In this document: positions 12,875 through 22,392 of the stretch, piece by piece | Layout of the letters: each line of letters opens with the position of its first letter | Position numbering within the stretch: the stretch's first letter is position 1 | NCBI GenBank assembly: GCA_041661625.1 | Contig: JBAZUB010000002.1 | Location: 1 to 64,000, forward strand | Source of the DNA: Patescibacteria group bacterium | Lineage (GTDB): Bacteria; Patescibacteriota; Patescibacteriia; JAHIZJ01 | DNA length: 64,000 nt | Direction of reading: 5' to 3' | Program-made: the position numbers and the translations under genes | Notes under the pieces: model-generated | Database searches by the model: none | Seen by the model: the letters and a program-made list of their open reading frames with translations, nothing else | What the model was told of the DNA's origin: nothing

Positions 12875-14257
12875 TTAATGCTTCTTCGTCAGAATCGCTT
12901 TCTTCTCATTCAACTCGGTGACGCGATCGCGGATCTGGGCGGCACGTTCGTACTCCCGGCTCTTGGCGGCCTGGAGCATTTGCCGAGTCAGGTTGCCGAC
13001 AATGGTTTCAAATTCTTTCAAAGGGATGTAGGGCATCTCGGCCGTGATGCGCTGGGTGACGTCTTCGTCGGCCTGTTTGGCCAGATTCTCCACCATGCCA
13101 GTGCGCTGCCATTCAAACGCGGTGAATACAATCGTTTGATAGAGCGATTCGGCTTTGGCGTAAGTAGATTTGGATAATCCGGGGACAAGTTTGATGGTGT
13201 CGCGCAATTCTTTGGCGCCCGCCTCCATCATTTCAATGCTCCACCAGGGTGAGGCCGACGCCCACCAGTACTGGTCGCTGTGCAGCGAGCGATCGAGGGC
13301 GGTGCGGGCTTTAGCATAAGCCTTTGACGCCGGTTTTAGGTTGTTAACCGATTTGATGGCCAGATAGGTTAGTTGCCACTGAGCGCGGTGAATCGGATTG
13401 CCGGCGTCATCCCAGCGCGAGTAAGGCGTGTTTCGTTCGATATCTTTATGCATTAAGGCCCAGCTGGAAGCGCGCGGCGTTATACTGGCCCTTTTGCTGA
13501 ATAGTCCGGGCAATTCAGAGAGCTGAACGCTTTGAATCTCGGGCGCTTTATAGAGATCAAATAACAGCTGTTCCAAGCCCGGGCGATGATGACCGAAGGT
13601 CTCACCATCCATGGCAGTCACCATGTAATTTTTGGTTTTCAGGCGCGGTCCCAGCAAGTCAACCAGCATCCGCCCGGAAAAAACACTGATACCGACTTGA
13701 GCGGACAAGATCCGGAAGCTGATATCCCGTTCGCGGAAAAAGAAGAAAAGATCAGGGTCGCCCTTGAGACTATATATTGTATCGCGATTGATATCTTTAT
13801 GATTTGGGTGCGCCAGCTCATCGACAATCATCCATCGGTAACCAAGTTTTTTTGCCACCCGAGTTAGCTTGGACGCATAACCCATTTCGGTAGGAAAAAG
13901 CCCCACCGGGTTATACGATTTTCCAAAATATTTCCGGTTGGTCAGATGATTGAGCTTGATCTGCCGAATTATTTCACTCTCGGGCAGTAGCGGCAGAAAG
14001 GCGTGATACTTGGCGGTATCGGTAAACTCAATTTGCCCCCTTTCGGATAGCTTGCGCAAGCCCAACACTACGTCGAAACAGCCGTCCCGCTTTAATAACT
14101 CAACCAGCACGGCGTTGATGTTCAAGGTCAGTTTGGCCTTAGGATTTTTTAATAATCCAGCCACGATTTTACGGTAGCTTTCATTGGCGATTTTTTTCAC
14201 CCAAAAAGGCTTTTGGGTGGGCGGTTGATAGATGTGAAGAAAATTGGCCCAATACAT
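12875..14257 (-). CDS. GH57-family glycosidase/glucanotransferase fused to a C-terminal UVR motif
   Basis: 460 residues. The N-terminal HIYQPP (8-13) is the GH57 first box; later MDGETFGHHRP carries the Asp box of the family, and SDQYWWASASPWW is shared with the next gene. GH57 enzymes cleave, transfer or branch alpha-glucans. The last 46 residues (415-460, with REYERAAQIRDRV) match the UVR motif of UvrB/UvrC and ClpC-type proteins, a helical hairpin for protein-protein contact, unexpected in a glycosidase. It lies four bases after the second GH57 gene. Function in glycogen metabolism inferred from two neighbouring glgA genes. Confidence 0.85.
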   Translation of the reverse strand: MYWANFLHIYQPPTQKPFWVKKIANESYRKIVAGLLKNPKAKLTLNINAVLVELLKRDGCFDVVLGLRKLSERGQIEFTDTAKYHAFLPLLPESEIIRQIKLNHLTNRKYFGKSYNPVGLFPTEMGYASKLTRVAKKLGYRWMIVDELAHPNHKDINRDTIYSLKGDPDLFFFFRERDISFRILSAQVGISVFSGRMLVDLLGPRLKTKNYMVTAMDGETFGHHRPGLEQLLFDLYKAPEIQSVQLSELPGLFSKRASITPRASSWALMHKDIERNTPYSRWDDAGNPIHRAQWQLTYLAIKSVNNLKPASKAYAKARTALDRSLHSDQYWWASASPWWSIEMMEAGAKELRDTIKLVPGLSKSTYAKAESLYQTIVFTAFEWQRTGMVENLAKQADEDVTQRITAEMPYIPLKEFETIVGNLTRQMLQAAKSREYERAAQIRDRVTELNEKKAILTKKH

Positions 14258-14260
14258 AGT

Positions 14261-15490
14261 TTAAGTCACCTTTTGTCCGCCGAAGTATCGCGCGTACGGC
14301 TCGACGGCGAGATAGTTTTGGTGGCGCTCGCGGGCAATCCCGGATCGCTGCCAATCACGGACAATATTAATAATGTGTATAGTTAAGCGTTGAACTTCAA
14401 GGTACTGCGCGCGCGTCAGGTGTCCCGATTGAGCAAGTCTTGAAGCAAGATTGGCCGAGGTACGAGCGGCGCGAATAACTATATGCGTATCCCACCAGGG
14501 GGACGCTGATGCCCACCAGTACTGATCTGAGGCTAACACTTCGTCCAGGCGCTGTCGATGGGCATTCGTCAACCGGGGTGAGTTACCAGCCTTCAGCAGC
14601 AACTTAGTAATCCGCCACTGGTTTAGCTGGATTGGGTTGGATGGATCCCGCCACAAGAAGTAGGGTTGATGGTCGCGCAGTTCTGATTCTCGGGCTGCCC
14701 AGTTGGACGGCCGGAGACTAATCGCATTTTGGACTGGTTTATTTTTCAGCCAATCGCTGATCGCCATTGTCTCGACTCTCGAATCGCTGACCAGCTGATG
14801 CCAAGTTTTGAGCAAAGTGGGATTGTGATGTCCCAGATTTTCGCCATCGCAGGCGGTGGTCAATACCCGGCGGGTACGGGGGTCATCATCACGCCGTTGC
14901 CAGAAGGCGCGCGCGTCTTTAAGCTCGGTCATGAAGAACAGGTCGCTCAACCAGCGATTACGGAATATGGCCGTTAACTTTGAGCCAGCAATTCGATAGG
15001 GGCGCGCGGGATCAACTCGTCCAATTGGACCGGCCGTAATCTCGTCGAGTATTGTCCAGGTATATCCCAGACGCGCGACCAGCCGAGCAACCGATTGGCT
15101 ATAGGCCATTTCTGGAAAATAGAATCCGCGCGGTTGATACAAATCGCCGAATACTTTTTGATTGGCGACCGTATTTAATTTTATTTGGCGTCTGGCTTCG
15201 GTGATTGGAATCAGGGGCAGGATCGGGTGGTATATGGCCGAGCCGGTCAGTTCGATTTGGCCGCGCCGTAGCAAGAGGCGTACGTTTGAAATGATTTCGC
15301 GTTCACCTAAGCGATCCAATTGCTCCGTCAACGCACCCGACAGGTTTAGTGTCAAACGAATGGCGGGATGAGATTTCAAATAGCGGAAAAAAGGCCGGTA
15401 AGACTGGTGGGCGACCAATCGAACAACCACTGGGCGCCACCGGGGCGGCTGATATAGATGAAAGAAGTTTAGCCAGCGTAGTTTGGGCAT
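14261..15490 (-). CDS. GH57-family alpha-glucan enzyme
   Basis: 409 residues, a paralog of the next gene but without the UVR tail. Seen: FHLYQPP (10-16), the central box ACDGENLGHHNP with the candidate catalytic Asp, and SDQYWWASASPWWD. The two copies are probably a diverged duplication. The ATG shares a base with the glgA2 stop (TAATG), showing translational coupling. Likely role: amylase, 4-alpha-glucanotransferase or branching activity on the glucan made by GlgA; which one cannot be read from sequence. Confidence 0.85.
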   Translation of the reverse strand: MPKLRWLNFFHLYQPPRWRPVVVRLVAHQSYRPFFRYLKSHPAIRLTLNLSGALTEQLDRLGEREIISNVRLLLRRGQIELTGSAIYHPILPLIPITEARRQIKLNTVANQKVFGDLYQPRGFYFPEMAYSQSVARLVARLGYTWTILDEITAGPIGRVDPARPYRIAGSKLTAIFRNRWLSDLFFMTELKDARAFWQRRDDDPRTRRVLTTACDGENLGHHNPTLLKTWHQLVSDSRVETMAISDWLKNKPVQNAISLRPSNWAARESELRDHQPYFLWRDPSNPIQLNQWRITKLLLKAGNSPRLTNAHRQRLDEVLASDQYWWASASPWWDTHIVIRAARTSANLASRLAQSGHLTRAQYLEVQRLTIHIINIVRDWQRSGIARERHQNYLAVEPYARYFGGQKVT

Positions 15491-16974
15491 TATTTACTTT
15501 CCCGGGAATGCCGCCAGGCCAGCTTATATAGTTCGACGTATTTCTGGGCGGGGATTTCCCACGAATAACTTTGTTGCATTCCGGCCACCACCAATTTTTG
15601 CCAGGCGTCGTGATATTTGAAACTCTCAGTGGCACGGGTGATCGCTACCAGCAGGTCGCGTGAATCGTAGCGATGAAACACGAAACCATTGCCCTGCTGG
15701 GTGCGCGGATCATAATCAAACACCGTATCGGCCAATCCGCCGACCGAGCGGACAATTGGCACCGAGCCATAGCGCAAACTGATCAATTGCGTTAAACCGC
15801 AGGGCTCAAATCTTGACGGCATCAAAAACATATCTGAACCGGCATAAATCTGACTGGCTTTGGTGGTATCAAACTGCAAATGAACTGCAACCTTTTTTGG
15901 ATATTCTTTGGCTATCTTGCGCCAAAAGCTTTCGTACTTCTTGGCGCCGTCTCCCACCAGAACAATCTGTAAGTTTTGGCGCAGCAGCGGTTCGATGATG
16001 TCCATGATCAGGTCAAAGCCTTTCTGCTCGGTCACGCGACCCACGCTGCCAATCATCGGCACTTCCAAAGTTTCCGGTAAGCCCATGAGTTTCTGTAGAA
16101 ATAACTTATTCTTGCCCTTTCGGCTCAGATTATTAAAGTCGTAGTTGCGGTGCAATCCAGGATCGGTAGCAGGATTGAAATCAAAATAATCAATCCCGTT
16201 AACAATTCCGAATACCCGATCCTTGCGGCCTTCGAGTATTTTGTGTAAATCCTGGCCGAATTCCTTAGTTAGGATTTCCTGAGCGTATTTTTCCGATACG
16301 GTGTTAATTATATCGGCATACATAATTCCTCGTTTGGCGAAATTGATATTCTCCAGCGCCTCCTTGTCGGAAAACTTTGGCAGTCGTGAATGGCCAAAAT
16401 CTTTTTTATCTGGCGGCACGTCCCACCAATTTTTACCCATCTGGAAAGTGAGATTGTGGATAGTGTATAGGCTGGCAATGTCGTGATAAAATTCGTTATC
16501 AGCGAAGCGCTTTTTTAAAAAGTACGGAATCAACCCAGTATGCCACTCGTGACAGTGGACAATATCGGGTTTGAATTGGATGATGGTTAAAAGCTTGAGG
16601 GCGGCCAGGCTGAAAAACAAAAACCGTTTGTTGTCGTACTTTGAGCCGTATATTTCTTTCCGGCTGCCAAAGTAGTGATAATGATCAACGAAATATATCG
16701 GCAGGCCGGGCATTAGTTCGCCCACCCAAAAATTCACTTTTCGGACAGTGGCGTCGTCAACCTGGATCGACACATCTTCGGCGATTTTTTTCAGGTGGTA
16801 TTTTTCAATATCTACTGTGCCATAGAGTGGCATAATAGCAATCACGTCGTGCCCCAGTCGTTTCAACGCCTTAGGCAGGGAACGGGTCACGTCGGCCTGG
16901 CCGCCGACTTTGGCAAATGGGGCGACTTCCGCCGAAATGGAGGCAATTTTTAATTGTTTTGGTGTCGAGGCCAT
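15490..16974 (-). CDS. glgA: Glycogen/starch synthase (GT5), second copy
   Basis: 494 residues from ATG 16974 (MASTPKQLK); a longer frame to 17055 would overlap ruvC and is not preferred. Seen: FAKVGGQADVTRSLP near the N-terminus, VHCHEWHTGL, and PSRFEPCGLTQLISLRYG. It shares the box pattern of the first glgA but is clearly divergent, so the two may differ in donor or primer. First gene of the glgA-GH57-GH57 operon ending at the palindrome 12816-12850. No clear SD or promoter in the 25-bp gap after ruvC, so transcription may come from the yebC promoter. Confidence 0.93.
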   Translation of the reverse strand: MASTPKQLKIASISAEVAPFAKVGGQADVTRSLPKALKRLGHDVIAIMPLYGTVDIEKYHLKKIAEDVSIQVDDATVRKVNFWVGELMPGLPIYFVDHYHYFGSRKEIYGSKYDNKRFLFFSLAALKLLTIIQFKPDIVHCHEWHTGLIPYFLKKRFADNEFYHDIASLYTIHNLTFQMGKNWWDVPPDKKDFGHSRLPKFSDKEALENINFAKRGIMYADIINTVSEKYAQEILTKEFGQDLHKILEGRKDRVFGIVNGIDYFDFNPATDPGLHRNYDFNNLSRKGKNKLFLQKLMGLPETLEVPMIGSVGRVTEQKGFDLIMDIIEPLLRQNLQIVLVGDGAKKYESFWRKIAKEYPKKVAVHLQFDTTKASQIYAGSDMFLMPSRFEPCGLTQLISLRYGSVPIVRSVGGLADTVFDYDPRTQQGNGFVFHRYDSRDLLVAITRATESFKYHDAWQKLVVAGMQQSYSWEIPAQKYVELYKLAWRHSRESK

Positions 16975-16999
16975 ATGAGATCGATGTAATGTGAGATGA

Positions 17000-17494
17000 T
17001 TATTTAGAATTTTTGATTTGTGGTCGCATTGATCCGAGGGCGGCACAGTAGGCACACGCTAAGCCGTCGGCGGCGTCATCTGGTTTGGGTGCGCGATTGA
17101 GTCGGAATATCAGCCGCAGCGCTTTTTGTACTTGCGGTTTAGAAGCCTGGCCATAACCGGTTAGAATTGATTTGATTTGAAGCGGAGTCAGTTCGGTGGT
17201 GGGCAGCTTGGCTTCGGCCAAGGTAAGGGTGATAACGCCGATGGCCTGACCAACACCGAAAGCGGTCGTAACATTCTTGAAAAAATACAATCGTTCGATG
17301 CCTACTTGGTCGGGACGGAATTTCTTGATTAGTTGCCGCAGTTCTTGTCGGATGGTAATCAGTCTTTGGGGAAAAGTTTCTCGGGTAGTCGTGGTGATAA
17401 CACCGGCGGCATGAAACTGGATCGTATTGCCAGTTTTCTTGACCACGCCGTAGCCTAAGCGTGCAAAACCTGGGTCAAGTCCTAGAATAATCAT
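17000..17494 (-). CDS. ruvC: Crossover junction endodeoxyribonuclease RuvC
   Basis: 164 residues. It resolves Holliday junctions. The catalytic acidic residues are visible in ILGLDPG (Asp7), VGIERLYF (Glu) and PDDAADGLA (two Asp). Normal length. It overlaps yebC by 4 nt (ATGA), a common bacterial pairing. Confidence 0.95.
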   Translation of the reverse strand: MIILGLDPGFARLGYGVVKKTGNTIQFHAAGVITTTTRETFPQRLITIRQELRQLIKKFRPDQVGIERLYFFKNVTTAFGVGQAIGVITLTLAEAKLPTTELTPLQIKSILTGYGQASKPQVQKALRLIFRLNRAPKPDDAADGLACAYCAALGSMRPQIKNSK

Positions 17495-18219
17495 ACGTTG
17501 GCGTTGGTATAGATTGCGTCGATGTCCGATAAATCGTCGAGCTCACCCATCAAACTGAGCAGTTTGGCTTGGTCGGCTTCTGACAAAACCACTGGGGTAG
17601 TGGGGATGGGCCGAATTTCGGCTGTGCTAAGCTTGATACCACTCGAGGTAATGGCGTCGCGTACGGTTGTGAAGTTGTGATGATTTACAAATGCCTCAAA
17701 TCCCAAATCGGTGGGTTCAATATCATCGGTTCCGGCTTCGATTAAAGCCAACTCAATGTCTTCGGGGCTGCGACCGATGTTTTCACTGCCCAGTATTTCA
17801 AAATATCCGCGTGTTTCAAACTGCCAGCGCACCGTATTGGGCGTACCCAGGCGGCCGCCGTGTTTGGCTAGAGTGGACCTGATTTCACTGGCGGCGCGGT
17901 TTTTATTGTCAGTCAGCGCTTCGATAATCAACGTACTACCAGCTGGGCCAAAACCCTCGTAGGTCACCGATTCAATCATAGCGCCGCCTAACTCGCCGGC
18001 GCCGCGCTTGATTGCCCGCTCGACGTTATCATTGGGCATGTTGGCTTCGCGCGCCTTATCAATGGCCAGACGCAAACGCACATTCATATCCGGATTTTTA
18101 CCGCCCTCTCTGACTGCGACTACAATGGCGTTACTTAATTTTGTGAAAACGCCACTCCGTTTTTGATCAGCAGCGCCTTTCTGTCTTTTAATCTGTGACC
18201 ACTTGGAGTGACCGGACAT
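17491..18219 (-). CDS. yebC: YebC/PmpR-TACO1 family protein
   Basis: 242 residues with the signature start MSGHSKWSQIKRQKGAADQK and the motif IDKAREANMPNDNVERAIKR. Members were named as transcriptional regulators; several are now known to help ribosomes through proline-rich stretches. Expressed from its own promoter (18262-18290) and followed by ruvC with a 4-nt overlap. Confidence 0.95.
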   Translation of the reverse strand: MSGHSKWSQIKRQKGAADQKRSGVFTKLSNAIVVAVREGGKNPDMNVRLRLAIDKAREANMPNDNVERAIKRGAGELGGAMIESVTYEGFGPAGSTLIIEALTDNKNRAASEIRSTLAKHGGRLGTPNTVRWQFETRGYFEILGSENIGRSPEDIELALIEAGTDDIEPTDLGFEAFVNHHNFTTVRDAITSSGIKLSTAEIRPIPTTPVVLSEADQAKLLSLMGELDDLSDIDAIYTNANV

Positions 18220-18261
18220 AGTGCGTGTTGAGATGTAGTGACAGCATTAATTAGCAGTGGA

Positions 18262-18290
18262 ATTATAACAGAAATATTTATCACGGTCAA
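18262..18290 (-). promoter_or_regulatory. Promoter of yebC-ruvC
   Basis: Minus strand TTGACC (18290-18285), 17 bp, TATAAT (18267-18262). The leader is about 36 nt. It is back-to-back with the PGI/PMI promoter, one base apart. Confidence 0.8.
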
Positions 18291-18291
18291 T

Positions 18292-18320
18292 TTGCCAAAC
18301 GCGCAAATAGTCGCTATTAT
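18292..18320 (+). promoter_or_regulatory. Promoter giving a leaderless PGI/PMI mRNA
   Basis: TTGCCA (18292-18297), 17 bp, TATTAT (18315-18320). Six bases later comes the ATG (18327), so transcription should start on the start codon. Confidence 0.75.
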
Positions 18321-18326
18321 TTAAGG

Positions 18327-19403
18327 ATGAAACACATACTCAATTCAACAACAGCCATGCGTCAACTAGATCGTGATCGCATGATTGACTCAATCGTTCA
18401 GTTTGATCAACAGTGCCGTCAAGCATGGCAGGAAGTAAAAAAAATAGCCTGGCCGATTGCGCTAACCAACTGTGATAACATTGTGTTGAATGGCATGGGC
18501 GGGTCGGGTTTAGCGGCACACGTTATTCAATCGCTTTTTCGCGATCAGCTTAGCGTACCATTTGATGTCGTGCATGGATACGAGCTTCCCAAAACGGTAA
18601 ACGCCAGGACGCTTTATATTGTCGTCAGTTATTCCGGCAATACCGAAGAGCCGCTGGCCACTATTCCTTTGGCACAAAAGAAAAAGGCACGCGTGCTGGT
18701 CATCGCATCTGGCGGTAAACTGGCCGCGACAGCCCGACGGCAAAAAATTCCAGCCTATATATTTTCAGAAAGATACAATCCTTGCGGTCAGCCGAGAATG
18801 GGTTTGGGCTATAACCTCACGGCGTTACTGGCCATCTTAGGCCGATTGGGATATATTCATGTCTCCGATCGAGAATTTGATCAATCATTGCGTACGCTGG
18901 AACGACTCAATCGCCAATTTGGCATAGACCAGCCGGTCGCCAGCAACTCAGCAAAAAAGGCGGCCCAGGAATTATCCGGTCGGATACCGATCATAGTCGG
19001 ATCCGAGTTTCTTGAGGGCAATGCGCATATTATGTCCAATCAAATCAACGAAAACGGCAAGAACTTTGCCACTTATTTTGTCATTCCAGAATTGAATCAC
19101 CATTTGCTGGAGGGCTTGGAAAATCCAACTAGCCGGGTTAAGGGTCTGCGCTTCTTTTTTCTCGAATCCCGTCTGTACGATGAACGCAACCGCCGCCGCA
19201 TCGCGATAACGAAAAAGATCATAAAACGCCTGGGCGGATACGTGTCTTCATACCGGCTGACCGGCCCCAGCCGTTTATCTCAAGTCCTGGAATCAGTTCG
19301 GTACGGTTCATACACGAGCTACTATTTGGCCATATTGAACGGACTGAACCCATCGCCGATACCTTGGGTGGATTACTTTAAGAAACGTTTGGCTAAGCCG
19401 TAA
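18327..19403 (+). CDS. Bifunctional phosphoglucose/phosphomannose isomerase
   Basis: 358 residues with two SIS domains. Seen: NGMGGSGLAAHV (sugar-phosphate loop), VVSYSGNTEEPL, PRMGLGYNL, then IVGSEFLEGNA and NQINENGKNF, the set typical of the archaeal/bacterial PGI-PMI family. It interconverts glucose-6-P, fructose-6-P and mannose-6-P, linking glycogen and glycolysis. Leaderless start as judged from the promoter. It is followed 6 nt later by a PAP2-type membrane gene. Confidence 0.9.
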   Translation: MKHILNSTTAMRQLDRDRMIDSIVQFDQQCRQAWQEVKKIAWPIALTNCDNIVLNGMGGSGLAAHVIQSLFRDQLSVPFDVVHGYELPKTVNARTLYIVVSYSGNTEEPLATIPLAQKKKARVLVIASGGKLAATARRQKIPAYIFSERYNPCGQPRMGLGYNLTALLAILGRLGYIHVSDREFDQSLRTLERLNRQFGIDQPVASNSAKKAAQELSGRIPIIVGSEFLEGNAHIMSNQINENGKNFATYFVIPELNHHLLEGLENPTSRVKGLRFFFLESRLYDERNRRRIAITKKIIKRLGGYVSSYRLTGPSRLSQVLESVRYGSYTSYYLAILNGLNPSPIPWVDYFKKRLAKP

Positions 19404-19409
19404 TCAGCC

Positions 19410-20321
19410 ATGATGATTCCGTTGATTCGCAAACCTGCCACCACCAGGCGCCTGCTACTGATCGGATACGCTGCGTTAATCTTGCTATTCTGGGTGATGA
19501 GTTATCGCAGCCTGAGGTTCGATTTAATTTTTCTGATACTACTTGGCGCAGCGGCGATGATGCAGCGCGGCCGGTCATTCATAAAAGATTGGTTGCCGAT
19601 TTTAATGATTCTGTTGGCGTATGAGGCTACGCGTGGCATGGTGGACGATTTGGGGTGGAGGGTACACATTACTGACCTGATCAACACAGAGCGATGGTTG
19701 TTCGGCACGATACCAACCGTTGATTTGCAGAGACTGTGGTACACGGCTGGCATTTATCATTGGTACGATTATGTTTTTGCCCTATTCTACGGATCATTTT
19801 ATTTTATCCCGTTCGTCGCCGGATTTATACTATGGATAAAACAACGCAGCCACTTTCGTTTCTTTGCCAACGGGTTAGCTTTATTAACATTAGCCGGATT
19901 TGTAACCTATGCGCTATTTCCAGCTATGCCTCCCTGGATGGCCAGCGAACAGGGATATATCAGCGGGGTAACAAAGATTCTAGTCGGCTTAACTCAGTAC
20001 GCTTTCAAAGTGCATTTACCGTCGCTGTATATGATGATTGGGGCTAACCAGGTAGCCGCCATGCCTTCGCTGCATTCCGCCTGGCCGTGGTACACGTTTC
20101 TTTGTCTGACGTATTTCTATCGCTGGAAAGCAGTCTGGTTTATCGTGGTGCCGACAACAATCTGGTTGGGCGTGGTATACTTAGGCGAGCATTATATTAT
20201 CGATGTTATTGCCGGCGTAGTCTACGCCACGATCGCCTTTCTCATCGTTTATGCCCTCAGGAAACATATTCTTGATACCACGCCACCGAAAAATTATGAT
20301 ACGCCCGCCATCTCATCGTAG
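19410..20321 (+). CDS. PAP2/inositolphosphotransferase-like polytopic membrane protein
   Basis: 303 residues with six or more hydrophobic segments. The PAP2 phosphatase signature is present as AMPPWM, AMPSLHSAW and YLGEHYIID (the His/Asp end of box 3). The arrangement resembles the Aur1/inositol-phosphorylceramide-synthase subgroup. It probably handles lipid-linked phosphate head groups or lipid carriers at the membrane. It overlaps the next gene, so the three genes from 18327 form one operon. Confidence 0.8.
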   Translation: MMIPLIRKPATTRRLLLIGYAALILLFWVMSYRSLRFDLIFLILLGAAAMMQRGRSFIKDWLPILMILLAYEATRGMVDDLGWRVHITDLINTERWLFGTIPTVDLQRLWYTAGIYHWYDYVFALFYGSFYFIPFVAGFILWIKQRSHFRFFANGLALLTLAGFVTYALFPAMPPWMASEQGYISGVTKILVGLTQYAFKVHLPSLYMMIGANQVAAMPSLHSAWPWYTFLCLTYFYRWKAVWFIVVPTTIWLGVVYLGEHYIIDVIAGVVYATIAFLIVYALRKHILDTTPPKNYDTPAISS

Positions 20322-21861
20322 CCTTGTTTTTGTCGCCGCCGGCCTGGTTTGCTTCGGCTTCTTTTTTTTGATGCAGTATAATCCAACCTTCGCCGACCCG
20401 GATTCTTTTTATCACACCAAAATGGCTTTGCTGATGAAAGATCGGGGTATCATATATAACTTTCCGTGGCTGGGCAATTATACAATTTTAGGGCATGCCT
20501 ATACGGATCAGCACTTGCTTTACCACGCATTCTTGATACCGTTCGTGGCCTGGCTGCATCCGGTGGTGGGGGTAAAATTAGCCACCGCCATATTAGCCAC
20601 CGCCGCTATCATGACATTTGTTTGGGTGCTCCAGCGCTGGCGAGCCCGATTTGCCTACGTATTCGGTTTTCTGCTGATGATTATACCGCCATTGATCTTT
20701 CGACTCGATTTACCCAAGGCACCGGCCGTATCGATAATATTTTTATTGCTCGGCACCTATTTAGTAGTGGCCGATCGATGGCGTGCCATGTTCGTGTTGG
20801 CCTGGCTGTACGTCTGGGCTTATGGCGGCTTCTCGCTGGTAGCCGTGATTAGCGGGCTCTATGTGGCGGTGAACGTCGTTGGTGCATTAATTACCTGGCT
20901 GAAATATCGGGTGCGTCACCGGCGGGGATGGTGGCCGGCTATTTGGCGTCAAAAAAGCTGGCTAGTCTTCTTCAGCGCGCTAGCCGGGATTGGAGCCGGA
21001 TTGGTAACCAGCCCGTATTTCCCAAAAAACCTGGAGTTCTATCGTTATCAATTGTTTGAGATTGGCGTAAAAAACTACCACCAATTGATAGGGGTTGGCG
21101 GAGAATGGTATCCATACGAGATCTGGGATCTGCTTTCGGCAACCGTTTTTGCCATCATTCCGGCGGTGCTGGCTCTGGCCGTATTTGTGATCAATCGGAA
21201 GGAGCGCCAGCGGCGCCATATACTGCTTCTGCTGTTGATGTTGTTCTTTTTGGCGCTAACGTTGAAATCGCGCCGGTACGTGGAGTATTTTGTGCCGTTC
21301 ACAATGCTCTTTGCCGCGACGGTGCTGGGACAATGGCTGCAGCGCGTTCAATGGCGCCGATACTGGCACTCTTTTACCCGGTTATATTTTCGCAAACAGA
21401 TTCTGGTTACGCTGGTATCAATTTACTTTTTAGTCACTGTGCCAACAATTATTATCCAGGGCGTCTTGAATGAACGCACCCAGCTAGCCGAAGGCACGTC
21501 CTACACCCAGTTCGCTGCCGCGGGCGCTTGGCTAGCCCAGCATTCCAATCAGGGCGATATTGTGCTCCACAGCGACTGGGACGAATTTCCAGCACTATTC
21601 TATCACGATGATGTAAATAATTATATCAATGGACTGGATTCTACGTTTATGTATCTATATGACAAGGATCTGCATAAAAAATGGGTCGACATTACAATGG
21701 GCAACCAGATTCCGGGCTTGCGTAGCGTGGTAATGAATGAATTCAAGGCACGCTACGTTTTTGCCACGCTGGATCACACCGCCATGCGCCGGAACATGGA
21801 GTCAGTCGGCTTTCCGCTGGTGTATGAAGATTCCGAGGCGGCCGTCTATGAGGTGAAATAA
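20296..21861 (+). CDS. Polytopic membrane protein, GT-C/STT3-like
   Basis: 521 residues from ATG 20296 (26-nt overlap with the PAP2 gene); a longer frame begins at 20251. About 11-13 hydrophobic segments, then a soluble C-terminal domain of about 110 residues. DPDSFYHTKMA in the first external loop recalls the Asp-containing loop of GT-C/STT3-type transferases that use lipid-linked sugars. Family assignment is tentative; the neighbouring PAP2-type enzyme supports a lipid-linked glycan role. Confidence 0.65.
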   Translation: MIRPPSHRSLVFVAAGLVCFGFFFLMQYNPTFADPDSFYHTKMALLMKDRGIIYNFPWLGNYTILGHAYTDQHLLYHAFLIPFVAWLHPVVGVKLATAILATAAIMTFVWVLQRWRARFAYVFGFLLMIIPPLIFRLDLPKAPAVSIIFLLLGTYLVVADRWRAMFVLAWLYVWAYGGFSLVAVISGLYVAVNVVGALITWLKYRVRHRRGWWPAIWRQKSWLVFFSALAGIGAGLVTSPYFPKNLEFYRYQLFEIGVKNYHQLIGVGGEWYPYEIWDLLSATVFAIIPAVLALAVFVINRKERQRRHILLLLLMLFFLALTLKSRRYVEYFVPFTMLFAATVLGQWLQRVQWRRYWHSFTRLYFRKQILVTLVSIYFLVTVPTIIIQGVLNERTQLAEGTSYTQFAAAGAWLAQHSNQGDIVLHSDWDEFPALFYHDDVNNYINGLDSTFMYLYDKDLHKKWVDITMGNQIPGLRSVVMNEFKARYVFATLDHTAMRRNMESVGFPLVYEDSEAAVYEVK

Positions 21862-21874
21862 TCTATGATGACAT

Positions 21875-21904
21875 AAAAACAACCCCCCGAAGAGGGCTGT
21901 TTTT
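21875..21904. terminator. Bidirectional terminator
   Basis: AAAAACAACCC pairs with GGGCTGTTTTT with one mismatch. A-tract and T-tract flank a GC stem between two convergent operons. Confidence 0.8.
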
Positions 21905-21923
21905 ATATTGACTCGAGTCGATA

Positions 21924-22295
21924 CTAGTTGGTAGCGGCCGTGTTGACGCCTTGGCCAATGAAGTACACGATCGCAGCGGCCAACAGAATGATAATCAAAC
22001 CGATAATCGCGGCTGAAATAATCTGCTTGGCTTTGCTGATCCGCTCTTCGTTACCAGCGGCTGTTAACCACATGAAACCACCGTAGATTATCATGATTAC
22101 CGCGATCAAACCGAGGAAAGTCAACGCCCAGCCGATAATGCTGGTGATGCTGGACTTCAGATCCTTGGTCGGAAGAGTGGTGCCGTTAACGTCGTTGGTA
22201 TTGAAAGTTACCGCCAGCGCGTTGGACGGGGCGAAAACGAGAAACAGCAGGGCGAGAAGACCGATTGAAGTAAATGCCTTTGTAAGCTTTTGCAT
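21924..22295 (-). CDS. TrbC/VirB2-like small two-TM protein (pilin-like), copy 1
   Basis: 123 residues. ATG 22295 is chosen because AAGGGGGTG lies just upstream; the longer frame to 22361 is not needed. A signal-like segment is followed by two TM helices joined by GGFMWLTAAGNEERISKAKQII. This layout, signal + TM + GG(F)xW(L/M)(T/Y)(A/S)AGN(E/D)(E/S)(R/Q) + TM, is the conserved pattern of small proteins related to TrbC/VirB2 in Patescibacteria. Function is not established; pilus or envelope-channel roles have been suggested for the fold. Confidence 0.75.
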   Translation of the reverse strand: MQKLTKAFTSIGLLALLFLVFAPSNALAVTFNTNDVNGTTLPTKDLKSSITSIIGWALTFLGLIAVIMIIYGGFMWLTAAGNEERISKAKQIISAAIIGLIIILLAAAIVYFIGQGVNTAATN

Positions 22296-22350
22296 TGTTT
22301 CACCCCCTTTCGTAAAGGTTTTTATGTTCATCTTGTTACAGACTGAATTC

Positions 22351-22380
22351 ATTATACTCAATTGCGCTCACGTTTGTCAA
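22351..22380 (-). promoter_or_regulatory. Promoter of pilin-like copy 1
   Basis: Minus strand TTGACA (22380-22375), 18 bp, TATAAT (22356-22351). Perfect boxes with a leader of about 49 nt carrying a strong SD. This copy is therefore transcribed separately from the three upstream paralogs. Confidence 0.85.
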
Positions 22381-22392
22381 AGTTGAGCCGGC

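Noticed and set aside
16975..17055. N-terminal extension of the second glgA
   Set aside because: It overlaps the end of ruvC and adds residues not found in glycogen synthases, which begin just before KxxxxSxExxPFAKVGG.
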